A stretch of 64,000 bases of DNA from contig JAJGBQ010000004.1 of assembly GCA_022457065.1 (NCBI GenBank), forward strand, positions 124,001 through 188,000. The letters run 5' to 3'. A model generated the notes under the pieces. That model saw only the letters and a list, made by a program, of their open reading frames with translations. It searched no databases and was not told where the DNA came from. This document shows, piece by piece, positions 1 to 9,842 of the stretch. The number at the start of each line of letters is the position of its first letter. Position 1 is the stretch's first letter. Both the position numbers and the translations under genes were made by a program. The DNA is from Curvularia sp. ZM96. Its lineage: Eukaryota; Ascomycota; Dothideomycetes; Pleosporales; Pleosporaceae.

Positions 1-1013
1 GTCGGGGGAGGTCTTTCAGGTAATTTGCACCACTCGCCTGCCAATGACTTAGCAATGTCAATGCTACAGATTTTAGTTGCACTTACTCTTTCAGGGTTGA
101 AATTTGGTGTGCGTGGTACCTTGACCCCGTGATAGAGATCTTTGTATCGCTCTGCAGGTACTGGTGGGCCAAAAAAGGGTTTGCCGTCAGTAATGGTGAG
201 TTCCGTGTGAGGAGCAATAGGCATAATTCCAAGGAAGAAGGGTGAATTCGACCTTGCCGCCTCATCAAGAAAGCCAATGGACTTGTTAGTGATTAAATCT
301 GTATTGTACTGCCCTGGATAACTCTTTGGTTGTTCTTTATTACGCTGCATGGTCGCGTTATTGTAGAGGTATGTCCCTGGTTCGATCAAGACTAGCAAAG
401 TCAGCATGAATCCGTGAGCGTTATGAGGGCAACTGAAGCTTACAATCAGACCCATTCCAAGCGTTTGGATATGGTTTGTCGTAATTCGACACTGAATGAG
501 AGTTCATCAACTTCCCAGTATAGTACGTGTTGTAGCCTGCCTCTTGAAGCCAAACGGGCAAGTAATTATCATTGAATCCTTGCTCTATGAACTTTGGGTA
601 GCCGCCTGTATTGGAGGTTAGATATATCCTAACACGAGCAAGACTGCTTTACCAAAAGGTGGAGACACGTCTGTAACATTGGTGTTATGCCCCGCCATGC
701 CCGTCCACAACGAAACTCGCGAAGGACAGCATACAGACATCGTCACGAAGTGGTTTTTGAATGTGACTCCCTGGGAAGAAAAGTACTTTTTAATCGCTGG
801 TTGGTAGTCTAACGAGTTCATTTGAAGGTCTTGGTCATCTGTCATAATGATGACAAAGTTTGGCCTCTTTCCTGGCTGTGGCGGGTCTGTTGCATTTGAT
901 GAACATTGGAGAGCATGGTATGCTAGGCTTTGAGGTGAGCCTGATGAACTGGCCAGCGCGCCATGAAGGAACAGACTGCCAGCCAGTACTACAGACGTGG
1001 TAACGAGAAGCAT
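1..1013 (-). CDS. Arylsulfatase, secreted, 3' part missing at window edge
   Basis: Sulfatase that should hydrolyse sulfate esters outside the cell or in the secretory pathway. Exons read on the minus strand are 653-1013, 444-605, 87-391 and 1-37, with introns of 47-52 bases. The start at 1013 gives a signal peptide (MLLVTTSVVLAGSLFLHGALA); an upstream in-frame ATG at 1148 would bury it and was not used. Near residue 50 is the metal-site motif NFVIIMTDDQD. About residue 95 follows CCPSRVSLWTG, the C-x-P-S-R signature whose Cys is turned into formylglycine. After the first intron come YNTYYTGKLMN and GSDF, and after the second YLYNNATMQ, all typical of fungal arylsulfatases. The remaining C-terminal part lies outside the window. 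No frame break is seen, so it looks functional. Family assignment is secure; the substrate is unknown. Confidence 0.9.
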
Positions 1014-2292
1014 TTTGAGGAGATGAGATGGTACTGAAAAACTGGCGGGTGAGCTACTTATAACAAAACCCAATTTTGAGGGAGTGTTTGAAGCCGAAGT
1101 ATCCCGAAACCCTCCACTTGTTTCCGAGATCAACGGCACATCCAACAACAGGCAATGGCTGAGGTTGCGACTTATCCAAGTAGGCAGTAGAGCCGAGTGT
1201 ATTCCTAGTGAACGGGGATGTTCCTTGTCTACTGTTCAATACTGGCTCGCCCACGGCGATTAACTAATCAAAAGTGTCTCCAAAAAAACGGCGGGCCGCC
1301 CCTCAGCCCATGTGAACGTGGGCATAACGTGTTAGCCGTCTATAGCTCATGCCATATCCGAACATGTGCACCAGCGTACTAGAGGTATGCGAAATGCGCT
1401 AGAACGTATAAGAGAGGAGAGGACATCCCTCGTAAATGTCAATAGACTTGCTATTCTCCTATTCAGCGGGTGTGAACAAGAGCTAGTGAAAGAACCTTCT
1501 CGTACATAATTTTGCGCATAGTGTATCTACGCGTCATATAATTATGAACTTGAGCAAGGCTTAGATTCTCGCATGGAACTACTGCGCATGCGGTAGTTAC
1601 AATGTTATTCGCATCTGGGTCTGTTGTGAGCTGGTCGCTGGGGAGTGGGTTGGGCCATTCGCTTGGCAACCATGATTAGCATAGCGACCGCTGCATTTAG
1701 CTTGGTTCCTACTTCGCCATCCTCAACCGAAACTTCGTCATTGTCAACCACTTAGATGTCTTTAGCAATGATATATGTTCACCTGATGGGGTGTATGGGA
1801 CTTGACACAGGATGCTTTCCGTCTCTCCACATACCGAGCCCAGGATAAGGGAACTAATAGCCTATTCAGTTTTAGCGACAATGACAGCAATAGTACCAAG
1901 ATTCAGGTCACAATTCTTAGTTTCCTAGAAAGACCTCATTATTAGAATCGCATCCTCGAAGTGTATAACTACTTTCTAATGAACGCCGTAGTTAGCTCTA
2001 ATAGAGGAAGACTTGGTAACGCAGGTAGCATTTCATGCTAGGAATAAGCCTCAACTACAGCGATCAAGGTTATACACGTGACAACGAGAAAAATCTCAAC
2101 ACATGGAGTACAAGCTGTTCGTCGTAGTAGATCGAATGTTCTTCGTTTCTTGCTACAACCTCTGATTCCTTCATTTGAAAGCTTGTACAGCGAAGCAAAG
2201 TACCCGTAGAACTCTTCATCTTTTTTCGACGTCTAGCTAATAAGACTGACCATGATGCTGCGAGATAAGGATGTACATGTGCGTTCTGATCC
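1014..2292. other. Intergenic, no gene seen
   Basis: About 1.3 kb between the sulfatase start and the 3' end of the next minus-strand gene. It must hold the sulfatase promoter. Only short, non-conserved reading frames occur in any frame, and I see no clear repeat. Confidence 0.5.
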
Positions 2293-2900
2293 TCATCTCT
2301 TCACCCTCTTTGCACGATTTGGCTGGTGCCTGGTCTTCTTGCACCCAGGCTCGGTCCCTGGTCTATTGCAGCAAGTCCATACAAACCCCTCAGGATATTC
2401 CTCGCGCATCTCGGGTGTATCTATCATGCCGTGGCAATCCTCATCGTGGTCAGCCCAGAAGTCGCCCTCGTAGTCTACTTCTAACTCGCCTGGAGATTAT
2501 ACGTTAATTGGTGCCTTAGTATCTGAGCTCTTCTATAAAGTGCGTACTTACCCGTATGCCATTGACAACTGTCCTTATCGTTGCGCAAGACATCATACTC
2601 CTCGTCGCACTGCTCACAGATCTCAAACCGCTGTCTACGTGCTGGCACATCGGTCTGCTCATCAGAGTAGTCAGACCCAGCGACATCACCTTCCTCGCCC
2701 TTATGCTCTGACCAGGCCCTCTTCAGCGCGCCAGGCTGCAGCATCAACTCGCCTTGAACATACGCGAAGTTGGCAGGAGAGGTTGTACTTAAATGCTTCA
2801 ACAACGCACGCACACGTTGCGGCGTGGCGGAGTCAATAGCATTGTGTAAGTTTTGAGTTTCCTCAGGAGAATGTTGAGAATGCGCATCTGAGGATGCCAT
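2293..2900 (-). CDS. Conserved fungal Cys/His-rich protein
   Basis: Two exons, 2552-2900 and 2293-2489, joined across a 62-base intron (GTAAGT donor) to give 181 residues. The start at 2900 was chosen over an in-frame ATG at 2957. The C-terminal half carries a dense Cys/His pattern: RFEICEQC, then DSCQWHTGELEVDYEGDF, DHDEDCHG, WTCC and GCKKTRH. I recall this arrangement as common in uncharacterised Dothideomycete and Sordariomycete proteins; it is probably a metal-binding fold. The N-terminal half is polar and poorly structured. The function is unknown. It is divergently arranged with the gene starting at 3423 and shares a promoter full of ACGCG motifs with it. Confidence 0.8.
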
Positions 2901-2924
2901 TATGCGACTTGTAGGTTTCTTCAG

Positions 2925-3075
2925 ACGCGTGTACCGCACGGCAGAGTGAGCGGTCAAGGCACGCGGAAACGGACGCGTAGATCATTGAATCATTTTGGCT
3001 CGTGATTGGTTTTCACTCCCATCACGTGCGTATTCACGCGACTACTTACGCGATACGCGTTGTATAGTTACGCGT
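2925..3075. promoter_or_regulatory. ACGCG/ACGCGT cluster in divergent promoter
   Basis: ACGCGT occurs at 2925-2930, 2973-2978, 3055-3060 and 3070-3075, with further ACGCG cores at 2961-2965, 3036-3040 and 3048-3052. That is seven cores in about 150 bases, in the shared upstream region of genes starting at 2900 (minus) and 3423 (plus). ACGCGT is the MluI cell-cycle box bound by MBF (Mbp1/Swi6) in yeasts; its role here is inferred from sequence only. Confidence 0.5.
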
Positions 3076-3422
3076 AGTGTCCATGAGGATTAAACCATAT
3101 CCATTCTAGTAGTACAGAGGGGACTTTCGCGACTAACGTAGGTATCATGAGCAGCTACTGCAGTCTCCTTGCCTTCCAGGTGTCGTGCCCCACCAAAGCT
3201 CCAGGCATCCTTCTCGCATTAACTCGATTTTCGCACCTGCAACTACCCAAGCTCTAAAAGCATTAGTGCACTGTGTAGTACTCTATATCTATATTAATCT
3301 TACTCTTCTATTACTTTCTATCTTCCCTACTACAAGCTGCTGCTATCCTTCTTGTAGCGCTCCCCCGTTTACTATTCACATAGCACAATTTGCTCGACAG
3401 AAACACTACGCCGATTGTACAG

Positions 3423-4235
3423 ATGACCAACTACTCTCGCGTACCCCATGGCGAAATCCCCGAGGAAGAATTCATAATCAAAGACGGACAAATCTACTAT
3501 CCCTTTTCAGGTCTATTGAAGCATATCGAAGAAGACATCAAGTATCACAAGCACAAAAAATGGGGTTTCCTGATCTACCGCTGTGACTACGCGTCTGACG
3601 AAGCATGGGCGAAATTTCTATCGAACCTCAATTGGGAAATAGAGGAAGCTCTGAAGATACTGAAAGCGGAGGATCTACGGGACACGATGGAGATGACGCC
3701 AAAGGAGGATAAGGAGGTACTCGATGGCGCGACGGTTGATCAAGTCCGCAACATTTTCACAGAGTGGGTGAGAAGCGAGGAAGCAAGAGCCGAGATCAAC
3801 GACGGACCATGCGGTGCATTCACGTATCCTAGATACACATTCTGTGTACATGTCGATGCTGATGTACTTGATGCCGTGGTCAACCGCGCTGCTCAGCCAC
3901 CAACGTGGGATACGCGACAAATTGCTTATGTCAACATGGTGGAGCTCCGGCGTGAAGACTTTGCTGAGGAGCTTGGCCTACCAGTGCAAGATATCACGAA
4001 CAATGATGATGATGATGAGGAGGAGGAGGAGGAGGAGGAGGAGGAGGATAGAAGCGAATATGGAGACCAAAATTTCGTCAAGGTACCATTGAGCTACCTC
4101 GGCCCAGAATTTTACAACGAGCTGTATTGCTGGTCCAAATTTGAGCGGTGGGTCCAGTACCAAAGAAGTGATGGCGTGTCCTTTGGAGGCGGAGGTGTAA
4201 ACCCTGAAGACGTGTATGGACCATTAGGCTCGTGA
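3423..4235 (+). CDS. Conserved hypothetical fungal protein with acidic run
   Basis: A single exon of 270 residues. The first ATG of the frame is at 3423; the frame opens further upstream but without ATG. I recognise no enzyme family. The protein is mixed alpha/beta in composition, with Trp-rich segments near the N-terminus (KWGFLIYRCDY) and a central block GAFTYPRYTFCVHVDADVLDAVV of a kind seen in uncharacterised proteins of plant-associated fungi. Residues about 194-210 are a pure Asp/Glu run coded by GAT and GAG triplet microsatellites (about 4002-4050), which are likely to vary in length between strains. It ends with a Gly-rich tail. There is no signal peptide or membrane segment. Confidence 0.75.
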   Translation: MTNYSRVPHGEIPEEEFIIKDGQIYYPFSGLLKHIEEDIKYHKHKKWGFLIYRCDYASDEAWAKFLSNLNWEIEEALKILKAEDLRDTMEMTPKEDKEVLDGATVDQVRNIFTEWVRSEEARAEINDGPCGAFTYPRYTFCVHVDADVLDAVVNRAAQPPTWDTRQIAYVNMVELRREDFAEELGLPVQDITNNDDDDEEEEEEEEEEDRSEYGDQNFVKVPLSYLGPEFYNELYCWSKFERWVQYQRSDGVSFGGGGVNPEDVYGPLGS

Positions 4236-5214
4236 CTGGAGACACGAGATGTTTGCGTAGGTTAGTACCTTCAACAAAATCAAATCCGGTGTTCCGTGAT
4301 CACGTCAGCTAACCTACCAGATTCTAACCCCAATCAAACTAGCGACCTCGAGAAATGAGACCATTTAGGACAAGGATAGACGGCAGCTCCATCTCACCAT
4401 CCTTGTTAAGCTTTGGCCAATGATAAGACTCGCGCCAATGCCGCTGGAGGCTGTGTCTCGAGGAATGAGCTTGTTGTAGTCTAGTTGGTGTTAGTCCATA
4501 GTTCGTCTTTGCTACTCCGTATGAGACAGGAAATGTATTCAAGTGTCTAGATCTTCATCATGTCTATTCTCATCCTCAGCAACGATGCAGCGATAGTGCT
4601 CAACGTATCAGAAACGTTTGACGACGTCTTCTAAACAGCACTACCTCATAACACTCTTGCGACTACTACAAGACCTTAGGACAGTACGGTATTCGTCGAG
4701 AGAAATACCACATAGATGCCAAATCCACCAACTTTTAACAACGATCGCGCTCCAAGGCTAGAAGTTGTTTTTAACAAGAACATTTTCAACCTGGTAATCA
4801 CTAACAATGATAGAAGCCAGTCGTGATCCCAAGAATAGTCAATGGCGGTCGACCTTGGGCGCCGCTGTCTTCAATGCGAGAGTATAGTCCCAGACTGAGG
4901 CCACATGATGTTAACGAAGGAGATCTTGTAGCCTTTATTAACATTTCCGCTGCAGCACATGCCCTTTCTGCACCATTCTAGACCCTCAACGTAGCTGGAC
5001 ATCATTTCCTTTCCCCTATCAGCTCCTTGATCCGTGATGCATATGAGCACTAGCTGCATGCCCAAAGTAGATCGTTGGCGGTCTAGAACTATGAATGGCT
5101 GTTTGAGGCTAGGCATTGAATAAACAACTCTAACCGTCTGTGACGCCTTACTACTAATCATTCTCCTAATCTCACTATATACAGCCATGCGTCAAAAGTT
5201 TTGCACGCCAAGCG

Positions 5215-5570
5215 ATTTCTCACTAAAACAAGCCTACTTTGCAGCCTTATTAAACTACAACTTGCTATTAAAATCTTCTTAAATCTTATATATAAGTAAA
5301 AGTTTACTTAAAATCCAATATATCTCTATTTTAAGTAAAAATATTAAACAGTTGTTTTCTCAAAGTTATTCAAAGTTAAGAAATTTTAATTCTCTTTAAA
5401 TTTGTTAGTAAAAATCGCTAAAATCGTAATTTTTTACAAGTCTTTTGCATATTTTTACTTTAAAAGAGTCCTATTTAATAGGGCTATTATTAAACTTATA
5501 AGTACTCTAGTATATATAAGTTTAAGTACTTTACTTTAATACTTTTAAATTTAAAAGCGTTTCAAAAGGT
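5215..5570. repeat. Extremely AT-rich tract, possible RIP-degraded relic
   Basis: A run dominated by A/T, with many TTAAA, TATATA and AAGTA words and no open frame. It contrasts with the near-balanced base composition of flanking genes. In Pleosporales, repeat-induced point mutation turns repeats into such tracts; no recognisable element ends remain here, so the origin is inferred. Confidence 0.4.
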
Positions 5571-5813
5571 GGTTGTTAAGAATTCTAGATTTTAAAATGG
5601 CAAATTTTTGGTGAGGCTTGGTGGGGGTTTGAACGGGCGGGCGAAACTTTTGATCTAGTACTGTAACAACTAGCCTAGACCAGACCAGGTCCAGACAGTT
5701 GAGAGCAAAGAAACCAACTTAATAGTCTCATGTCCAGATCTTAGCTTTGCAAGACAACTCAAGGGTACTAACTTGGTCACATCCTATTCAAAAGTGAGAG
5801 CCACATTTTACTT

Positions 5814-6031
5814 GATCGCTGCTAGGGATCATTGATTGTCAGAGACAACAAAGCTCAGGAATGAATGAGAAGGTAGATCATTGATTTAGAAACTATTGAA
5901 CATCTATGATCTAACTACTCATACTCCGATCTCACAAAGGTCTCAGTGAGATCACTTAACTTAGATCACCAAGTTGATCTAGGTATGTTGCGCAGCATGG
6001 ATCACATGATCTATCGGCAGATCATGAGATC
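5814..6031. repeat. Cluster of 12 GATC words
   Basis: GATC starts at 5814, 5827, 5876, 5908, 5928, 5950, 5964, 5976, 6000, 6008, 6020 and 6028, mostly as A/T-GATC-A/T. About one would be expected by chance in 218 bases. It lies just past the 3' end of the small secreted-protein gene at 6063-6428. No function is known. Confidence 0.5.
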
Positions 6032-6062
6032 TTGCAACATTTATCCTAATAAACTTGGAATA

Positions 6063-6428
6063 TTACACGCAGCAACGATACCAGCACGTTATGCCTGTAC
6101 CATTGTCGTCCTTCCAACATGTTAGTCAGATCATAGTGAAAAGGAGAGTCTGCTATTGCAAGTTGACTTACACATCCTCCAGTCCTGCAGTGCTCACCTG
6201 GCAGACATTGTACACGACTACCTAAGGACGCACAAGTCAACCCTTTCTCTTTTACGCACGCCTTTTAAGCAATTAGTATCTATATAAGTTGCCATGAGAA
6301 TAGAGTGAAAAACGTACATCATAATTCCCTAAGCCTCCCTTTGTTCCAGAGCATACATTGCGGTGGTAGCAATTTGACTGCGCCTGAGCTAATAGCGGTA
6401 GAATGGCTAGCATGAAAACGTAGCGCAT
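6063..6428 (-). CDS. Small secreted cysteine-rich protein 1 (candidate effector)
   Basis: Three exons (6318-6428, 6172-6261, 6063-6110) encode 82 residues. Introns have GTACGT and GTAAGT donors, and the second carries a CTGACTAAC branch site. The signal peptide is MRYVFMLAILPLLAQAQ, cut probably after AQA. The mature part of about 65 residues has ten cysteines, with a CxWYRCC end, so five disulfides are possible. I see no match to a family I know. The gene stands alone in AT-rich DNA with a TATA box about 120 bases upstream. Small size, a secretion signal and many cysteines are the usual marks of fungal effectors or antimicrobial peptides; that role is inference. The join of exons 2 and 3 rests on splice signals and on gaining three cysteines. 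Confidence 0.72.
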
Positions 6429-7689
6429 CTTTTGAAAATTTAAGATATAGTGTTTAGAATCACGTGAATAGTCTTGTGTATTGAAGATATCAGCTTGCTT
6501 GCTTGTGGAAGTAAGGCAGATGTATGTTGGCATGTTTGCGGACGTGATATATAGTGGATGGAACTAGGATCCATCTTTACCCCTCTATCATGGAACGTCA
6601 GGGTCTATTCCATGTCCTTCGTTCTATTATGTTTTCTGGGCAGAAAACAGAGTTTAGACTGAAAGAGATGAATCTTGGTAGATAAAAAAACAGAACGGAG
6701 GATGAGGTACCGGTGAGACAGCAGGTCAGCTTACGCTTGGCAGGTTGGTCCGGCTTCCAGCGGAAGTCAATAAGCCCTATTTTGTCAACGTCATCTCTAT
6801 GAACTTTCTTTTTGTACATCAGGAGGTTGAGGCTGCTGGTGGAAGAGGGGTAGAGACTGAGACAGACGACTTATTCGCCTGTGCTATTGGCGCATTTGGT
6901 GCAGTAGTGATCGTGCGCGTAGCGGCAGCAGCAACAGCTAGACGCGTAGTTACGGGGTTGATAGAAGGAGTGAGAGAGGCGCGGGGGCGCGAGTTGTTAC
7001 CATGGCATCAGCGTTGCTATTGGGGGTCGCTCGGTAGTTACTGTTATTGTTGTTGCTACTACTATCAAATTTAACAACGCAAGTTACAGCCTAGACGCTA
7101 GTCTTTTTAGTAATGATCGTAGAGCTATAGTATATCTAACAGGTTTGTAGACTGCAGGCTTCTTCTTACTCTTCTCTTCTAATGTCATAGAACCCACATC
7201 TGCCTCTATATCTGTGACCATCTTATATGACAGAACTAGTGCCTGTTTAGTAAGCTCCTGATGTGCCAGTACACAGAGTATCTAGTCAGGTAACTCATGC
7301 CAGCTGACAATGTCACGTGCTCAGTAGTAGATAGTATATGAGAAATTAAGGCGACAATCTGTGCTAGACTATCATAGGCGAGAATCAGCATCTAATGCTC
7401 GTCGCATGCGCTTGTTTTTAGATTAGGGTGCAAAGTTGCCTGACTAGGATATATTGGGGGTCGAATCCACGTATTATATACTAGGGTGTGACTTTTGGTG
7501 AGATTTTGACTAAGCTACTTGCTTGTGAACCACGCTATATATAACAGCAAAGTTACAAGATAGCCAATTCAATTTCTAGCTGCTACTTAATTGGACTAGC
7601 TAGTAGACTACTCCGAATCTAGCAGTTCTAGGAAGATAACTCCTAGGAACGCACAGGCTAGAAGCTTTCCAATTCCCAGCGGGAGTTAG
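6429..7689. other. Intergenic, no gene seen
   Basis: A TATA element at 6546-6553 (reads TATATATC on the minus strand) probably serves the gene starting at 6428. Further on, Ala/Thr/Ser-rich frames around 6745-7074 lack an ATG and contain stops on both strands; they may be remains of an old gene or element. Nothing else is recognisable. Confidence 0.4.
6546..6553 (-). promoter_or_regulatory. TATA box of secreted protein 1
   Basis: TATATATC on the minus strand, 118-125 bases ahead of the ATG at 6428. Confidence 0.5.
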
Positions 7690-8368
7690 TTATCCTACTG
7701 TGGACCTCCGATTTGTAGGAACTAATAGCATCTAGATGTTAGCTTGCCGTCATCAATTAATAAGAGTTTGAAAGAAAGAAAAGGGGAAGAAAAAAAAGAA
7801 GTATTAACTTACGTATCGATAATTATTAGTATCAACGCAGTGATTTTGAGTGACATATCCAAATGTCTCACCAATTGGGTTAGGTGAAGCTGCAGGAACT
7901 ACGGCTTCGTCGATATTATCTGGCTGTGTATCACCAACGGGTGGTGTATCTCTTCGAAACCTCTCTAATAGGACAGTGTAGGATTCAAAAAGTTGATTCT
8001 GCCATCTTATGGTAACAGTATGGAAACCTGGGCCAGCAGTAGATGGTGTGGCTACAATGTCGGCGTATATTGCCACCCCGGCCTGTATACGGATATGATT
8101 CGCTCTCTGATCGCGAGCTATGAAGGAAGTAATTTCAAGGCGGCCGACGCCATTAACGCGCGGTCGCGGTCTAACAAAGTCCCAAATGCAGTCGTGTGGA
8201 CCTGCTCGCGGAGTAATCATCTGTCCAAGTGGCAATCCATTTGGCGCATCAATTGGCTTAGAGAAAACCTTGAGGGAGAGAAATGTAGCCCATAGCCACA
8301 AAACCTATTTTGATTAGTATATATAAGTATAACTCCCAATAGAGGCTTCATACATGAGTGATAAACAT
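7690..8368 (-). CDS. ToxA-like secreted effector candidate
   Basis: Proposed exons are 8354-8368, 7813-8304 and 7690-7731, giving 182 residues, close to the ToxA precursor length. The main reading frame has no ATG of its own. A 15-base first exon followed by a short intron (GTATGA donor, TACTAAT branch, ATAG acceptor) supplies one and completes a signal peptide. The mature part has exactly two cysteines, near residues 44 and 161, one at each end of the domain. A segment RPRPRVNGVGRLEITSF sits just after the first, followed by alternating beta-like strands. Near residue 122 is Arg-Arg-Asp where ToxA carries its Arg-Gly-Asp loop. This order resembles the beta-sandwich ToxA family (Toxin_ToxA) of Pleosporales, but no separate pro-domain is evident. 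If the last intron is not used, the protein stops two codons after 7813. Homology is judged by eye. Confidence 0.65.
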
Positions 8369-8504
8369 GTCGATATTGAAACTCGAAGTTATGGGTAGGT
8401 GTAAGAGAGTAAATACTCGAGTGTTTGGACTCTTAGGTTAGTGTAGTAGTAGCATGTAAGGTAAAGAGACGATGTTAGTAGTATTAAGGGAACGGGAATA
8501 CTCT

Positions 8505-8512
8505 ATTTTATA
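8505..8512 (-). promoter_or_regulatory. TATA box of ToxA-like gene
   Basis: Reads TATAAAAT on the minus strand, 137-144 bases ahead of the proposed ATG at 8368. Confidence 0.5.
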
Positions 8513-8582
8513 TGCAAATTCGCTCTTGTTTGCGCTAACACTCATAGAGATAATAAGTTACATAGCCTAGGATTACCCTAGG

Positions 8583-9073
8583 TCTATAGAACAAACCTAA
8601 AATAAAATTTCCATAATTATATCAGACTCACCTGTTTGGATCCCAGTAGTACTAGGAATTCTTGATCTACGGAATAAACCTAAAACAACGTTTCTATGAT
8701 TATGTCAGACTCACCGGGTTAGATCCCAGTAGTATTAAGAACTCTTGATCTATGGAATAAACCTAAAATTGTAAGGGGCTGCGCTCTAGGGAGCAATCGC
8801 TTTAGTATATGAAGAATTGTATTTAATAGAGAGCTAAGCTTCGAAGCTACGTAGCTATCTATATACAATACTAGTTGCCTAAGCAACAGTTAGGCTAACA
8901 AGGTCTAACGTCTGAGCGTTATTCAGACAGTGCGCACAGAATCCAAGGTGCTATTCAGAACACCTAGAATCTGTGAGACGACCCGAGATCCTACCAAGAA
9001 GTAAGGCCAAAGGGCACCAGCCCGTTACAAAAATAACGTTTCTATGATTATGTTAGACTAACCCGTTTAGATC
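8583..9073. repeat. Three tandem copies of an 82-84 base repeat
   Basis: Copies begin at 8583, 8665 and 8749, each with the words GAATAAACCTAAAA (or close), TCAGACTCACC and GATCCCAGTAGT. Copies 2 and 3 are more alike than copy 1. The third is interrupted after its first 21 bases by a solo LTR and resumes at 9035. The original source is unknown; there is no coding potential. Confidence 0.75.
8770..9029. mobile_element. Solo LTR, 260 bases, with 5-base target duplication
   Basis: The element begins TGTAAGGGGCTG and ends CAGCCCGTTACA, so the ends are imperfect inverted repeats in the TG...CA form of LTRs. It is flanked by the perfect direct repeat AAAAT at 8765-8769 and 9030-9034. Removing the element and one AAAAT restores the tandem-repeat unit it sits in. 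No gag or pol sequence is present, so this is the product of LTR-LTR recombination. The length and TGTAA ends would suit a Copia-type element; that part is a guess. Confidence 0.85.
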
Positions 9074-9711
9074 CGTCTACTAATATAGTTTTTAAGAGCA
9101 ATTATCTCTAAACCTAATCTAAATATACGCAAATGATATCTACATAAGTTGATGTGGAGATATGCTGTGTTAACTTTATCGTAGGAAGCTCTAGTTAATA
9201 AAGTATATTTGAAAGTTTATACTAAATATAATTCTTAGTTATAGCTAATACTCGTATTTAGATGACCTCTAGCTAGTAATGTGTGTTATACAGTTAGCAA
9301 AGTACCGCATTTAATCTATGACTGTTAAGCGCTGACGTTAGACAGGCTGACTATATCTACTATCCTGCGCACGAAGTCAGCAGAACGCTGATTACTCGCA
9401 GGTTTTTGGTTGCAGTTGGCGTAGTGGGCAGGGCTGGCCATCTGACAATGATTATCGTATCTATCGAAATTACTTTCCTTTTACACTATAATAGTTTGTA
9501 AGGATGCTAGAGATCATACTTTCTACTTCGTATCACACGAAATTAAAGTATACGTCTCTCTAACCGCTGCGATCCAATTGGTCATTTTCGGAACAAAGGG
9601 GTTTCTGGCACAAAGTGACAGATATTAGGGTTTTTACTGCATACTGTACACTGATCAATGCTATGGTAGAACATGACATTATTATGACTACCGAGATAAG
9701 GAAAGGTTACA

Positions 9712-9718
9712 TATAAAA
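9712..9718 (+). promoter_or_regulatory. TATA box of secreted protein 2
   Basis: TATAAAA, 131 bases upstream of the ATG at 9843. Confidence 0.5.
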
Positions 9719-9842
9719 GGCAAGTGGAGTACCCACTAGGTTTGTTGTTTCCATATCTTTACATTCATTCTCCTTTTTCCTAACAGGTCCTGCTGTAATT
9801 CAACCTACTCTGACAAGAGCGCATATAAATTCTGAAGTGAAA

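Larger units (their letters stand above)
4236..6062. other. Gene-poor stretch, partly AT-rich and GATC-dense
   Basis: No supported gene. The stretch contains a very AT-rich block (about 5215-5570) and a GATC cluster (5814-6031), listed separately. A 105-codon minus-strand frame at 4871-5188 shows no motif and was not called. Confidence 0.5.
8369..9842. other. AT-rich repeat-bearing intergenic stretch
   Basis: Contains the TATA boxes of the two flanking secreted-protein genes, a tandem repeat and a solo LTR (listed separately). From about 9080 to 9650 no gene, repeat or motif was recognised. Confidence 0.5.

Noticed and set aside
4871..5188. 105-codon minus-strand frame in the gene-poor stretch
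   Set aside because: No signal peptide, motif or splice partners; chance frame next to AT-rich DNA.
6745..7074. Ala/Val-rich plus-strand frame
   Set aside because: No ATG start, low-complexity content and no domain on either strand.
8769..9030. Reading the insertion at 8770-9029 as a DNA-type MITE with TTGTAA ends
   Set aside because: The ends fit TG...CA better, and the 5-base AAAAT duplication is exact only with the LTR boundaries.
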